Source: a virus. From it: DNA of 33,698 nt. Below the pieces are notes generated by a model, which did not search any database, was not told where the DNA came from, and worked only from the letters and a program-made list of their open reading frames with translations. Location: IMG/VR virus record IMGVR_UViG_3300044624_003061, positions 1-33,698 of that record; one strand, given 5' to 3'. A program made the position numbers and the translations under genes. Shown piece after piece: positions 1-9,117 of this stretch; position 1 is the stretch's first letter; every line of letters begins with the position of its first letter.

Positions 1-1
1 C

Positions 2-1525
2 AATATTGAGTTTGATCTTTACCTTGTTATTTTCTTTGCTGATGGTTCAGCCAACTTTTTGAAGCTAAACACTTCAAATGTTTTTGTCAGCGTTTATACT
101 TCGGTTGCTGGCACATTTGTTACAAACGGCTACGGCTCTTCAAACCCCATGGGACGACAGTGGGGTAATAAATATTTTGTGATTGTTGGAAATTCGTCTA
201 CTGGAAACGGTTATTGGATTTTTGACGGAACGCTGCTTTACGCGGCTGGCGGCGTTTCTCCGATCATCACGATTACAGATGTGGGCTCAGGTTACACCGG
301 CACGCCAGTTGTAACAGTTGGCACCAGCGGTGCGACGTTCACTGTTACTGTTGTAGGCGGGCAAGTCGTCAACATTGTTTGCACGAACCCAGGCTCAGGT
401 TTTACTGTAAGCTCGCCGCAGACGCAAACCTTGACTTTTACTGGCGGCACGCCTACTACGCCTGCAACCGGCACTATCGAGCTAATGCCTTTTGGCGTTG
501 TTGGTTCTTCTGTTGAACTCTACGAGCAGCGCGTCTGGATTGTTTACCAAGATCTGTTGATCTTTTCTGCGCCGTCTAGTCCGGTAGATTTCAGTTCTGC
601 TAGCGGCGCTGGAACAGTTGAGTCTACGTCCTCAAGCCTGCGCTTTTCGTATACGCAGTTGGTCGCGCAGGCAGGCTTTTTATATCTGATCGCAGATAGC
701 TCGGTTTCATATATTTCAGGCGTGCAGACGGGCGGAACGCCTCTTGTCACGACATTTGGCCTGACAGCGATTGACACTGAGTTTGGAACTGTCTGGCGCG
801 ACTCCGTGCAGGCGTTTGCCCGCGGCGTTGTCTTTGCCACCTACACTGGCGTTTACGTGATCTACGGCGGCACTGTCGAAAAGATTTCTTCGACTATCGA
901 CGATATGTTCCAAACTGATAACCTACTATTTGCTTCTTCGTTTGGTCCCTCGTCCGCGATTGTTGAGTTGTATGGTCGGCGCTATTACGCGTTGCTGCTA
1001 CCGATTATTGACGATCCAACAAACAAGCTTGCGAAGCGCATTCTGCTTTGGAATCGCGCAAGCTGGAGCACGGCTACGCAAGAGTATGATTTCAACAAAA
1101 TTAACTGGATCTTGAACTCTTCGGTTACGGTTGCGACTGCAAGTGACGGCTATCGCGTTTACGTGATGATGAACAATTACAGCGCAAATACTCTTCCGCG
1201 TGTTGTGAAGAGCAAGTTCTGGGATACGCCTGGATACTTCATCGAGAAGTCTGGTTGGCGCATGACCGGGCTTATGGTTGATGAAATTCTTTCCGACGTT
1301 TCTGCAACGTCTGAAATTTCAATCGACATTGAGAACGAAGCCAGCGCTTTCACGTATGAGCTTAACTACGTGACTGATCCGAAGTGGGCGACGACTGGCC
1401 AACGGCGGTTTGTGATTGCAGTTGAGCAAGCTGGGTATCTGCTTGGATTTACCCTTCGCACTTCGCAGCCGATTACAATTCAGTCTATCGCATTAGCTGT
1501 GCAGCAGTTTAGGATGGCACTGTGA
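2..1525 (+). CDS. Tail structural protein, nozzle/stabilisation-like (5' truncated)
   Basis: The reading frame is open from base 2 to a TGA at 1523-1525, so the gene starts before the window; a TTG at 59 is not convincing as the start. The visible 507 residues are Ser/Thr/Gly-rich and beta-rich. An early insert carries two copies of a GSG(Y/F)T motif typical of repeat domains in phage tail proteins. After it comes a stretch with the pattern LYEQRVWIV, LLIFSAPSSPVDF, which resembles beta-propeller tail nozzle or DNA-stabilisation proteins such as P22 gp10-like or T7 gp12-like proteins. Position just before ejection-type proteins fits a tail nozzle or hub. The assignment is by pattern and context only; another tail tube or hub protein is possible. 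Confidence 0.5.
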   Translation, partial: NIEFDLYLVIFFADGSANFLKLNTSNVFVSVYTSVAGTFVTNGYGSSNPMGRQWGNKYFVIVGNSSTGNGYWIFDGTLLYAAGGVSPIITITDVGSGYTGTPVVTVGTSGATFTVTVVGGQVVNIVCTNPGSGFTVSSPQTQTLTFTGGTPTTPATGTIELMPFGVVGSSVELYEQRVWIVYQDLLIFSAPSSPVDFSSASGAGTVESTSSSLRFSYTQLVAQAGFLYLIADSSVSYISGVQTGGTPLVTTFGLTAIDTEFGTVWRDSVQAFARGVVFATYTGVYVIYGGTVEKISSTIDDMFQTDNLLFASSFGPSSAIVELYGRRYYALLLPIIDDPTNKLAKRILLWNRASWSTATQEYDFNKINWILNSSVTVATASDGYRVYVMMNNYSANTLPRVVKSKFWDTPGYFIEKSGWRMTGLMVDEILSDVSATSEISIDIENEASAFTYELNYVTDPKWATTGQRRFVIAVEQAGYLLGFTLRTSQPITIQSIALAVQQFRMAL

Positions 1526-1545
1526 ACCCGCCGCGGCCGATTGAT

Positions 1546-1563
1546 CGGAGGGAAGATCCTCCG
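1546..1563 (+). other. Perfect 6-bp hairpin in an intergenic gap
   Basis: CGGAGG (1546-1551) pairs with CCTCCG (1558-1563) across the 6-base loop GAAGAT; T1545-A1564 adds a seventh pair. It lies between the tail gene stop (1525) and the next start (1586), ahead of that gene's ribosome binding site. No T-run follows, so it is not a standard intrinsic terminator. It could be an RNA processing or stabilising hairpin. Confidence 0.4.
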
Positions 1564-1585
1564 AAGCCAAAGAAAGGCAAATCCC

Positions 1586-1915
1586 ATGCTTATCACGCTG
1601 TTGGAAGTTCCTAAGACTCAAGAGCTTCTATTTTATTGGGCTGCGCAGCATCAAGATCAGCACCGGCTGATCAGGAACGCCCTGCTTGGGCAGGTAGATG
1701 TTCCAGACTATATCTTAGACCCGATTCCTAGAGATACAAAAGTTTGGGCTGAGCAGCACCAAGTGTTGCACTCAAAGATTTGCGCGGCTACCAACATTTC
1801 AACGCGAGATCTGAGGTCGGTAGATTTTTCCAATAAAGAACAACTAGAGTCGTGGATCGAGTTTCACTTCGATGAGCACCGTGAAATCGCGGAAGCTTTA
1901 GGAATCAACGGATGA
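1586..1915 (+). CDS. Conserved-looking hypothetical phage protein (109 aa)
   Basis: The ATG at 1586 is preceded by an AAAGG ribosome binding site 8 bases upstream and is preferred to a TTG at 1541 that lies next to a hairpin. The protein is soluble and rich in His, Gln and Trp, with repeated QH/DQH/EH pairs (YWAAQHQDQHRL, WAEQHQVLH, FHFDEHREI) that suggest a helical hairpin. It ends in an ATGA overlap with the GNAT-like gene, so the two are translationally coupled. It lies between tail and internal virion genes. I do not recognise a function. Confidence 0.75.
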   Translation: MLITLLEVPKTQELLFYWAAQHQDQHRLIRNALLGQVDVPDYILDPIPRDTKVWAEQHQVLHSKICAATNISTRDLRSVDFSNKEQLESWIEFHFDEHREIAEALGING

Positions 1916-2439
1916 CGATTGCATCGCCTGTGAAGCTGAAAACGGCCACGCCGATTCCGCTCGTTGCGCCCCGCATGGCGCGTATTGCTGAGATCCAGCA
2001 AGTTGCAATTCCGAAGGCGGAAGAAGGCCCTGTGCGCCGCGTGGTCCTGGCTGAGCTTGAAGGCTTGGTCTTGCAGTCGTTTGGTGCGTTTAAGGAGCGC
2101 TTTCCGCGCGCAACGGCTGAAGGCTGGTATCATTGGGTTGCACCGTTGCTCTCGGATAATCGGTTTCGCTTCGTGCGGACTGATAACGCCTGGGGAGCTG
2201 CTTCAGTTGTAAGCACTTTCTTTGAGCCGCTTGCGGTGCATGAGCTTTGGGTTTGCCGCCTGGAAAAGTCCTCGCACGATCCGATTTTGCTCTATCAGGA
2301 TTTTGAAACCTGGGGCAAAGGCTTGGGCGCGTATGAACTGAAGATCGGTTCTATGCAGGGCGATATTGCGGCTTTTGCGCAGCGGATTGGCGCTGATATT
2401 AAGATGACTTCGTACGCGAAGAGGCTCCGTGATGTGTGA
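1912..2439 (+). CDS. GNAT-like virion-associated protein
   Basis: 175 residues. The C-terminal half has the outline of a GNAT acyltransferase fold: a strand AVHELWVCRL, a helix starting at WGKGLGAYELKIG, then an Arg-Ile-Gly-Ala turn and a terminal MTSYAKRL. GNAT-fold proteins of this size sit at the same point in many podovirus virion modules. The usual acetyl-CoA loop (Q/RxxGxG/A) is not obvious, so the role may be structural rather than enzymatic. The start overlaps the preceding stop (ATGA) and the end overlaps the next gene by 8 bases. Confidence 0.55.
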   Translation: MTIASPVKLKTATPIPLVAPRMARIAEIQQVAIPKAEEGPVRRVVLAELEGLVLQSFGAFKERFPRATAEGWYHWVAPLLSDNRFRFVRTDNAWGAASVVSTFFEPLAVHELWVCRLEKSSHDPILLYQDFETWGKGLGAYELKIGSMQGDIAAFAQRIGADIKMTSYAKRLRDV

Positions 2440-3352
2440 TCCTAGCACCTGGTCTAGTTTTGGCTCCGCATTTAGTGATATTGGCAGCGCTGTTGGCGGC
2501 GCAGCTGAAAGCTTTGGTAGCGCGATTGGAAGTATTCCAGGTGCTGTAAGCGATTTTGGCTCGTCGCTTTACGATATGCTGGGCTCTGGCGCGCAAGACG
2601 CAAGCGCAAACGTCGGGGGTTTTCTAGGCGGCGGCGGACAGGAGTTTGCTGGGGCAGGATCAAATTTTACGCCGGGCATTCCCATACAGTCCGTATCTCC
2701 AATTTTTGATCCGTATGATCCTCTTGGTGCGCTGGGCGGTGGCGCAGCAGGTGCCGGGCAAGTGCTGCAAGGCGGGACAGCGCCGCTTATGCCAGTGCTG
2801 CAGTCTCCGCTGGGTCAGGCGTTAGGGCCGCTTCAAGGGCCAGTAGCACCTCCGACTGATCCCAGCCTTTTTAGTCAAGGCTCAGGCTTTCTAAAGGATA
2901 ACTACAAGTGGATGCTGCCGGCGCTTGGCATCGGGTATTCTGCGCTACGCTCTGACCGCGCAACTCCCGGCGAAGGCCAGCTAAACGCCTACGCGCAGCG
3001 CATGGGGCAGATGGGCAACCAGCTTACTGATCCGCTCATGACGGGCCAGCTTCCGCCGGGTTATCAGTCTGCGTTTGATCGTATGCAGCAAAGCGCTGAA
3101 GCCGCGATCAAGAGCAAATATGCAAAGATGGGTATTAGCGGCTCCTCGATGGAACGCTCGGAACTTGCCGCCGTGCCGCAGCAGCTTGAAACGCAGAAGC
3201 TTCAGCTTGCGCAGAGCCTTGCTTCCCAGGGAATGCAGGCTATGGGCTTGGGCAGCGCCGCGTATAATCAGATTGCGCAGAACACTATCGCGCAGGATAA
3301 AGAGCTGTCTAATGCTCTTGCTGCCTTTGGCGCTGCTGCAATTCGGGGTTAA
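2432..3352 (+). CDS. Gly/Ala-rich internal virion protein candidate
   Basis: 306 residues from ATG 2432, with GAGG 7 bases upstream; a GTG one codon earlier (2429) is less likely. The N-terminal 120 residues are rich in Gly, Ser, Ala and Pro and alternate small and hydrophobic residues, like membrane-inserting ejection proteins. A short hydrophobic patch (about 160-172) is followed by a Gln/Ala-rich helical C-terminus predicted to coil. Length, composition and position match the small internal virion proteins of podoviruses (T7 gp14-like role: channel formation during DNA ejection). No sequence motif proves it. Confidence 0.5.
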   Translation: MCDPSTWSSFGSAFSDIGSAVGGAAESFGSAIGSIPGAVSDFGSSLYDMLGSGAQDASANVGGFLGGGGQEFAGAGSNFTPGIPIQSVSPIFDPYDPLGALGGGAAGAGQVLQGGTAPLMPVLQSPLGQALGPLQGPVAPPTDPSLFSQGSGFLKDNYKWMLPALGIGYSALRSDRATPGEGQLNAYAQRMGQMGNQLTDPLMTGQLPPGYQSAFDRMQQSAEAAIKSKYAKMGISGSSMERSELAAVPQQLETQKLQLAQSLASQGMQAMGLGSAAYNQIAQNTIAQDKELSNALAAFGAAAIRG

Positions 3353-3354
3353 GC

Positions 3355-4503
3355 ATGAGCGAAACAACACAAAAGCCTTCTGGCCTTGCCGGTGTTGAGG
3401 CTAAGCTTGAAGAACGCATTAGCGGCTTCGATACTCAGCTTGCAGAATACCAAAAGCGTCATAGCGACCTTGAATCTTCGTACTCGAAGATGCAAGATTA
3501 TACGCGAGAAGTGCAGCAGGCGAAGCCTACTCCGCCGCCAAGCTTGAGCGATTGGGGTGGCCTTGCAGCTGCTGCGGCAATCTTCGCTGCGAGCGCTAGC
3601 AGCCGGCGCCCGCTTGTTGCTGGGTTGACCGCAGGTGCTGCAGCGCTTGAAGCGCAGCGCGCTAACAACCAAGAAGGTTATGCAGCCGCGCTTGAAGGCT
3701 GGTATAAGAATATGAACTTTGCGCTCAAGCAAGAAGAGCTTGCGGGCAAGACGATGGAGGGTATTCTTCGCGCGCAGAATACCACGACGCAGCAGCAGAT
3801 CGCCGCGCTACGCGCGCTTGGCACAAACGAGAACATGCAGCGGCGCATTGCTACAGGCGACATGCGCGTTATTGCGCAAGGGCTTGAGCAGCAACAGAAA
3901 GCAACGTTGAAGCTTGGGCAGCTGCAAAACACCATGCGAATGCAGGGCAGAACTTTTCTTGAAGGATTAATTAAATCTGGCCAGCTTCCGCAGGAGCAAT
4001 ACGCCGCTGCATACGACAGCTTAGAAGCTGCAATTAACCAGCTAGACATGGGAGATCCGATTCGCACTCCTTATGTTGATTGGTATAAAAGTATTGTTGC
4101 TGGTGGTGCTGTTCCGGGGGTTAGGACTAGCGCAGCAACCGCTACAGCAGAAGCGCAGAATGCGCTTGCTCGAAGCATCAACGATTGGTATAGTAGTGCG
4201 GACAGTAAAAAGTCTGGTGCAAAGTGGAAGCATCCCAATACAGGCGTAGAGTATACACGAAAGCAAGTTCAGCAGGCAAAAGAAAGTATGCCATCAACGT
4301 TGCCGACTGATCTTGCTGATCTTGCACGCGCAATGGGCTCGCGCGCTGTAGCCGCTCCAGCAGCGCCAGTCGCGCAGCAGCTTCCTCGCGCTCAAGCCGA
4401 AGGCGGACCTGCCCGGCCGAAGACTCAGGAAGAATACAACGCTCTTCCGAAGGGCGCGACGTTTATTGATCCTGAAGACGGTAAAACTTACAGGAAGCCC
4501 TGA
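3355..4503 (+). CDS. Virion-associated ejection protein candidate with C-terminal phage motif
   Basis: 382 residues. It begins with a charged coiled-coil (about 15-55), then a Pro-rich hinge and an Ala-rich hydrophobic segment (about 68-98, two short helices around SSRRP). A long Gln/Ala/Leu helical region and a Pro/Ala linker follow. The last 30 residues contain RPKTQEEYNALPKG followed by FIDPEDGKTYRKP, a short C-terminal module I recognise from many phage virion and ejection proteins. It ends in a TGATG overlap with the large internal protein, so both are made from one message. The exact role is inferred. Confidence 0.55.
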   Translation: MSETTQKPSGLAGVEAKLEERISGFDTQLAEYQKRHSDLESSYSKMQDYTREVQQAKPTPPPSLSDWGGLAAAAAIFAASASSRRPLVAGLTAGAAALEAQRANNQEGYAAALEGWYKNMNFALKQEELAGKTMEGILRAQNTTTQQQIAALRALGTNENMQRRIATGDMRVIAQGLEQQQKATLKLGQLQNTMRMQGRTFLEGLIKSGQLPQEQYAAAYDSLEAAINQLDMGDPIRTPYVDWYKSIVAGGAVPGVRTSAATATAEAQNALARSINDWYSSADSKKSGAKWKHPNTGVEYTRKQVQQAKESMPSTLPTDLADLARAMGSRAVAAPAAPVAQQLPRAQAEGGPARPKTQEEYNALPKGATFIDPEDGKTYRKP

Positions 4504-7500
4504 TGCCTCGATTTGAGGGTTTGCTTGTTGAAAGCCCTGCGGAAAAGCAGCCGCGCTTTGCAGGAGAGCTTTTAAGTGCGCCGAAGCCTCGTTTTGGCGG
4601 GGAACCTGTTGCGGCGGAGTCGAAGGGCTTCTTCAGCGACTTCGGGGAAAGCATTAAGAGCCCCTGGAAGCTTTGGACTGAAGAGTCGATCCCTGCGCTA
4701 ATCACGAAGGGCGTGCAGCGCATTGCTGCAGACCCCGCAAAAGCTAAGCAAGAACTGGCAGAGCTTAAAGTTCCAGAGTCTGGCGCGATCGTGCAGGGCT
4801 CAACGAAGCTGCTGACCGATCTTGCGGAATTTGCAGTTGAGCGCCCTGGTGCATTTACAGCTGAAACTGTAAACGCTCTTGTCGCCGATCCGTATTTGCT
4901 TTTTGCGCCGAACTTTTTGGCCGCCAAGCTCGCGTCGACTGGCGCGAAGATCGGCGCTAAAGCAGGCGCTGAAGCGGCAAAGTATGGGCCAAAGATCGGC
5001 TACGCTGCGGGCGCTATCGGCGGCGGTGCTGTGGCTGGTGCCTTGCCTGAAGCAGCGCGACAATTCAGCACTGGTCAATATGATAGCGCGGCAGTTGCAA
5101 ACGCTGCAAATCTTGGTGCGTTTCTTGGAGGCGCAAGCGAAGCGGGACTTGCATTGCTTCGTAAGGCTCGCGGTAAACCGCCTGCTGCTCCTGGTGCTTC
5201 ACAAGAAGCGCCGTTTGATTCTGCTGCTGCCGCACGCGCACAGCTTGGCCTTTTTGAGCAGACGCCTGGAGCTGCTGAAGCACCAGCCCCAGCGCCTGGA
5301 ACTACGCGATACTACGCACGAAGTGCAGGCACAAGGCGTGCAACTCTTACACCAGATCAAGCAAGCGTGAAGGCGCCAGCCGCTGCCCGGTTCGTAGATT
5401 TGACGCCGAACGAAGTTGCAGCGCTCAAACCAACTTCTCGCGCAAATGTAAAATATTCCACAGATCCGCAGATCATCAGCGCGCTGAAGCCGCTGCGCGA
5501 GATCAAGGATACCCTATCCCCTGGAATGATCCAAGGGACTTTTGGAGCAGGAGTTGAACCATGGCGTACAGCAATTCGAAGAGGGGCCAAGGCCGGAGCA
5601 CTCGGAGGTCTGGTCGGGGCTGCAATTAGTCTTGGCTTGAACAAGGACTCGCCGGATCACCACCTCGCTTATGGGCTGGTGTTCGGCGGGGCTGTTGGTT
5701 TGCTTAGAGTTCTGCCTCGCGCGCTTTCTGGTGACGCGGCTCCGCTGCTCAATTCGATGCACGGCTTGCAGAATGAAATGGCTTTCAATGTTACACGCTG
5801 GGCTTCGGCTGCACGGCAGCTTGTGCCTGATGCCGCTCGACGTGAAGCTATTACGCTAAGTTTTGAAAATCCCACCATTAAGCTTTCGCCTGATGAAACG
5901 CTGGTCAAGCGCTCGATTGAAAAGTTCAATCAAACGATTGGTAAGACCGCACAGCGCGAAGGAATCATGAATGGATTCCTTGATAATTATATCTCGCATC
6001 TAGTTGAAAGCGATACTGGCTGGCGTCCCCGGCCGGAACAGTTCCGAAAGTATAAAACGTTCCAAGACCTGAATAATGCTATTCAGGGATCTGGTATGCG
6101 AATTAAAACTACTGACGCTGTAGAAATTTCAAATATCTACGCGAACTCAATGTATCGCACACTGACGCGACATCGCGCAGGCGAAGCAATCAAAGCGTAT
6201 CAGTTACCAAATGGCGGCTCGCTGGTGAAGGATCTTCCTGGCCCAGACTATCGCGCTGTCGATTATGGGCCTCTGCGTGGAAAAGCAATCCACTACGATC
6301 TTATGCCTGCGTATGAGAATGCATTTAGATCTGTTGCTAAAGACTCGCTTTTGAATACGTATGCGCCGCTTGCTGTTGCGCTGAAGCGTGCGAGCGTCTT
6401 TGGTTCTATGTTCCATGCGATGAGCCTCAAGCAAGGCTTTATGGGAACTATGGGAATCAAGAAGGGGCTTTTCAGCTCAAAGAAGTTTGTTGAGGACGCC
6501 CGTAAGACTTTCGTAGGCAATGATCCGAACGCGCTAGAGCTTCTGCGTCAAGGTCTGATTCTTTCCCGTGAATACGACATTGACCCGAGCAAGATGAACA
6601 GCGCGCTTCAGCGCAGCGCAAGCTGGATTGACTCAAAAGTTCCTGGTGTTGGTGCAAGATCTAAGGTAGACTCGCTCGCACATTTTAATGAAGCACTGGA
6701 CCAGTTTACTTTCGGTTGGTTGCAGAACGGGTATAAGATGGCTGCAAGCTTGCACCTGATGGAGCAGGCGATGAACCCAACTGCCCGCGGTTTTCTTGCA
6801 AAGCGCATGTTTGGAAATCAAGTGCTGACAAGAGAACAGGCAGCTAAAGCAGCGGCAAGCTTTTCGAACGACAACTTTGGCTCGCTTGATTGGTTCCGTA
6901 TGGCAAGCGAATCACAAAGTGCTTTCATGAAGAATCTTGCGTATAAGCTGACAAGTCAGCCCGGCCGCGGCATGATGCAGGTGCTTATGTTCGCACCGGA
7001 CTGGACCTTTGCTACGTTCCGTGCGGCGTATAAAAGTTTGCCTGGGGCAACGGATACTCCAGGTCTTGCCGCGATGCACAGGCTCTATACGATCAAATCT
7101 GCGATGATTTATATGACCGTTGCAAATGCTGTGAACTACATGTTTACAGGCCATAGTATTTTTGAGAATAAGAATATTATGCGGGCTGATCTTGGTAATG
7201 GCCGCGAGATGCAGCTCTCGAAGCACTTTGTTGAGCCCTATGAATGGGCACTTCATGGAATGCAGACGGCACTGAATAAGGCGGGCGCTGTTGTGAAGAC
7301 ACCTGTCAGTATGTTGCTTAACAAGCAGTATCTTTCTACAACAGGTGCGCCAGATATTGTGCGGCCTTCTATGTCCTCTTGGGAAGGCGTCATGGCGTAT
7401 GCGATGCATCTCTTGAAGACGCTCCAACCGATTTCTTTGCAACAAAGCGGCGGCGTGCTTACGGGCGCTTCAAGCTGGTTCGGCTTCCCTGTTTACGGCA

Positions 7501-7637
7501 AGGAACTTGCGGAGAAGCAAAAGCTTGCGATAGAACGGGCGCAAGATAGAGCTGCATCACGCGAGAAGCGCGCCGAACAAGCTGGGACTCCTTGGCGCGT
7601 AAAAGCGATTGATGACTTTCTGGAAAGGTTTAAGTAA
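4503..7637 (+). CDS. Large internal virion (ejection) protein, 1044 aa
   Basis: The largest gene in the window. Residues 1-60 are basic and repetitive (PRF-G-E/L motifs three times). About 120-220 is Ala/Gly-rich with two hydrophobic helices (IGYAAGAIGGGAVAG, NLGAFLGGASEAG). A region near 265-300 (TRYYARSAGTRRATLTPDQA) looks like a small separate domain. About 360-405 is another Gly/Ala membrane-prone stretch. The C-terminal half is helical with a hydrophobic segment near 860-890 (KSAMIYMTVANAVNYMF) and an APDWTFATFR motif reminiscent of phage large polyvalent protein domains. Size, layout and neighbours fit a protein ejected into the cell envelope with the DNA. No lytic transglycosylase motif was found. 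Confidence 0.6.
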   Translation: MPRFEGLLVESPAEKQPRFAGELLSAPKPRFGGEPVAAESKGFFSDFGESIKSPWKLWTEESIPALITKGVQRIAADPAKAKQELAELKVPESGAIVQGSTKLLTDLAEFAVERPGAFTAETVNALVADPYLLFAPNFLAAKLASTGAKIGAKAGAEAAKYGPKIGYAAGAIGGGAVAGALPEAARQFSTGQYDSAAVANAANLGAFLGGASEAGLALLRKARGKPPAAPGASQEAPFDSAAAARAQLGLFEQTPGAAEAPAPAPGTTRYYARSAGTRRATLTPDQASVKAPAAARFVDLTPNEVAALKPTSRANVKYSTDPQIISALKPLREIKDTLSPGMIQGTFGAGVEPWRTAIRRGAKAGALGGLVGAAISLGLNKDSPDHHLAYGLVFGGAVGLLRVLPRALSGDAAPLLNSMHGLQNEMAFNVTRWASAARQLVPDAARREAITLSFENPTIKLSPDETLVKRSIEKFNQTIGKTAQREGIMNGFLDNYISHLVESDTGWRPRPEQFRKYKTFQDLNNAIQGSGMRIKTTDAVEISNIYANSMYRTLTRHRAGEAIKAYQLPNGGSLVKDLPGPDYRAVDYGPLRGKAIHYDLMPAYENAFRSVAKDSLLNTYAPLAVALKRASVFGSMFHAMSLKQGFMGTMGIKKGLFSSKKFVEDARKTFVGNDPNALELLRQGLILSREYDIDPSKMNSALQRSASWIDSKVPGVGARSKVDSLAHFNEALDQFTFGWLQNGYKMAASLHLMEQAMNPTARGFLAKRMFGNQVLTREQAAKAAASFSNDNFGSLDWFRMASESQSAFMKNLAYKLTSQPGRGMMQVLMFAPDWTFATFRAAYKSLPGATDTPGLAAMHRLYTIKSAMIYMTVANAVNYMFTGHSIFENKNIMRADLGNGREMQLSKHFVEPYEWALHGMQTALNKAGAVVKTPVSMLLNKQYLSTTGAPDIVRPSMSSWEGVMAYAMHLLKTLQPISLQQSGGVLTGASSWFGFPVYGKELAEKQKLAIERAQDRAASREKRAEQAGTPWRVKAIDDFLERFK

Positions 7638-8305
7638 TGGCTGAGCCCGGTGATGTGAATAACTTTCGCAGCAATTTTGAAAAGCTGTATCGGGAATACA
7701 TGCAGCAGCGTCCTGCCGCGCTGCCGGGTAGTGGGTCTGGCGGTCCGCCTGCACCTCCGGGCGGGCGTGATATGGCGCCGATGCCGGAAGGTCCTGGCGC
7801 GCAGCCGGGCGGCCGAACCTACTACAGCAATGTGCCCTCTACAAACGTGAGGCCTCCGATCGATCTTAATGAGGTTTCTCGTGCTCGATCTATGGGTGGT
7901 AATTTAGGCCCTTCAGCTTTGGCTGGACTAGGAGCCCTTGCGCAGTATCTACAGCAAGGTCCGAATCCTTTCAGTGCTACGCTGCTGCCTCAGATTCCTG
8001 GATTTTCTCGCAACACGCCTGCCCCTGTTAGCGGTTACGATATGCCTGAAACGCCTCTGGATATTTCGCCGATTCCAGAAGAGCGCGGCCGTGATACGGG
8101 GCAAAACTACGGCCCGGCTCGCCCGCAAGCTCGACCGCGCGGGCGTGCTGCGCAGCCGCAGATTGATCCCCGCTTTGCGCAGCTGCTGCAGACAATCCTT
8201 TCGCAGCCGCAAGCCCCGCAAGCAGCGCCTGCTCCGCGTGCTCCTGCTTCGCGTCCCGGTCCTGGCCTGATTCTTGATCCCATGATGGGTGGCGGCAACG
8301 CATGA
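7637..8305 (+). CDS. Pro/Gly/Ala-rich virion protein, hypothetical
   Basis: 222 residues, starting in a TAATG overlap with the large ejection protein. After a short charged N-terminus (FEKLYREYMQQR) the chain is Pro/Gly-rich and probably disordered, with one helical Ala/Leu patch (ALAGLGALAQYL) and a Pro/Arg/Gln-rich C-terminus. Such low-complexity proteins are common among podovirus internal or tail accessory proteins. No family recognised. Confidence 0.65.
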   Translation: MAEPGDVNNFRSNFEKLYREYMQQRPAALPGSGSGGPPAPPGGRDMAPMPEGPGAQPGGRTYYSNVPSTNVRPPIDLNEVSRARSMGGNLGPSALAGLGALAQYLQQGPNPFSATLLPQIPGFSRNTPAPVSGYDMPETPLDISPIPEERGRDTGQNYGPARPQARPRGRAAQPQIDPRFAQLLQTILSQPQAPQAAPAPRAPASRPGPGLILDPMMGGGNA

Positions 8306-9117
8306 ACTATCAAGCACTAGCTCAGATTCTTGGTGCACAAGGTCGCTACGGCGATACTGAGCTTGTGCATGTGACGCCGCGAGAAAAGCGGATGCTTCGG
8401 GAATCCGGCGGCTCTGGAACTACCAATCCGTTCACGGGGCTGGATGAATACTTCGAGGGCGAAGCTGCTTCAATGGGGGCAGTAGTAGATAACAACCAGG
8501 ACTCTTCTGGTTTAAGCGATGCACCAAGTGGAACAGACCCTTCTGCTGGTTACGGAGGTTACTCTATCGGTGTTGATGACACAGGCACTAGCGTAATTGG
8601 TGGCGGTCTTGCACCTCTCGGGCCTGATGTGGAGGTTGGACCAAGTGGATATGCGACAGGTCCAGATGTTGGAGTAGCAGCACCTGCTGGGTCTATTGCC
8701 GCGCCTGGTGTAAACGATGCGCTTCCATCTTTTTTCGATGCGTTCTCTTCCAGGCTAGGTGCGCTTTATGGGCACACTCCGACAAATCTAGCTTTAGGCG
8801 TAGCTAGTACAGTGGCGGGTCCGTTTGGTGCGCTAGCATCTCATGGAGGGCGGGTTGGATTAGCTGGTATTCAGGCTATTAGAGATACCCAAGGTTTGCC
8901 TGAACCAGCTCCAACTCCTACTATAGATATATCGCAATTTGCTGGTGGCGGACAGACGGACCTCAGTGAGGCTCTTCCCCAATATATGGGAATGAGCACT
9001 TCCCCGAGCACGTCTATGGCAATCCCTAATGCAAACACTACGCCTGCTTCGCAAACCTACAAGGGCCTTGAGCCCTACATGCGGGATCTTCTTCGCCGTC
9101 AGGGAATCTTCATATGA
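8302..9117 (+). CDS. Virion-associated protein with conserved phage N-terminal motif
   Basis: 271 residues; start in an ATGA overlap. Residues 18-50 carry the pattern GDTELVHVTPREKRML, then GGSGT-NP-TGLDEYF, a motif I recognise as recurring at the start of or inside phage virion proteins (GDT-hydrophobic-H-hydrophobic-P-E, GGSGT-NP-TGL). The middle is Gly/Ser/Asp-rich and probably flexible; a helical Ala/Gly patch lies near 165-190 and the C-terminus (YMRDLLRRQGIF) is amphipathic. It follows the ejection proteins and is coupled to both neighbours. Molecular role unknown. Confidence 0.6.
   Translation: MNYQALAQILGAQGRYGDTELVHVTPREKRMLRESGGSGTTNPFTGLDEYFEGEAASMGAVVDNNQDSSGLSDAPSGTDPSAGYGGYSIGVDDTGTSVIGGGLAPLGPDVEVGPSGYATGPDVGVAAPAGSIAAPGVNDALPSFFDAFSSRLGALYGHTPTNLALGVASTVAGPFGALASHGGRVGLAGIQAIRDTQGLPEPAPTPTIDISQFAGGGQTDLSEALPQYMGMSTSPSTSMAIPNANTTPASQTYKGLEPYMRDLLRRQGIFI

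Noticed and set aside
5890-5896. CTGATGA on the plus strand as a second hammerhead core
   Set aside because: It is inside the large ejection protein gene, and no stem II, GAAA and NUH arrangement with pairing stems surrounds it. Minus-strand CTGATGA at 5473-5479, 12826-12832, 13316-13322 and 20550-20556 fail for the same reason.
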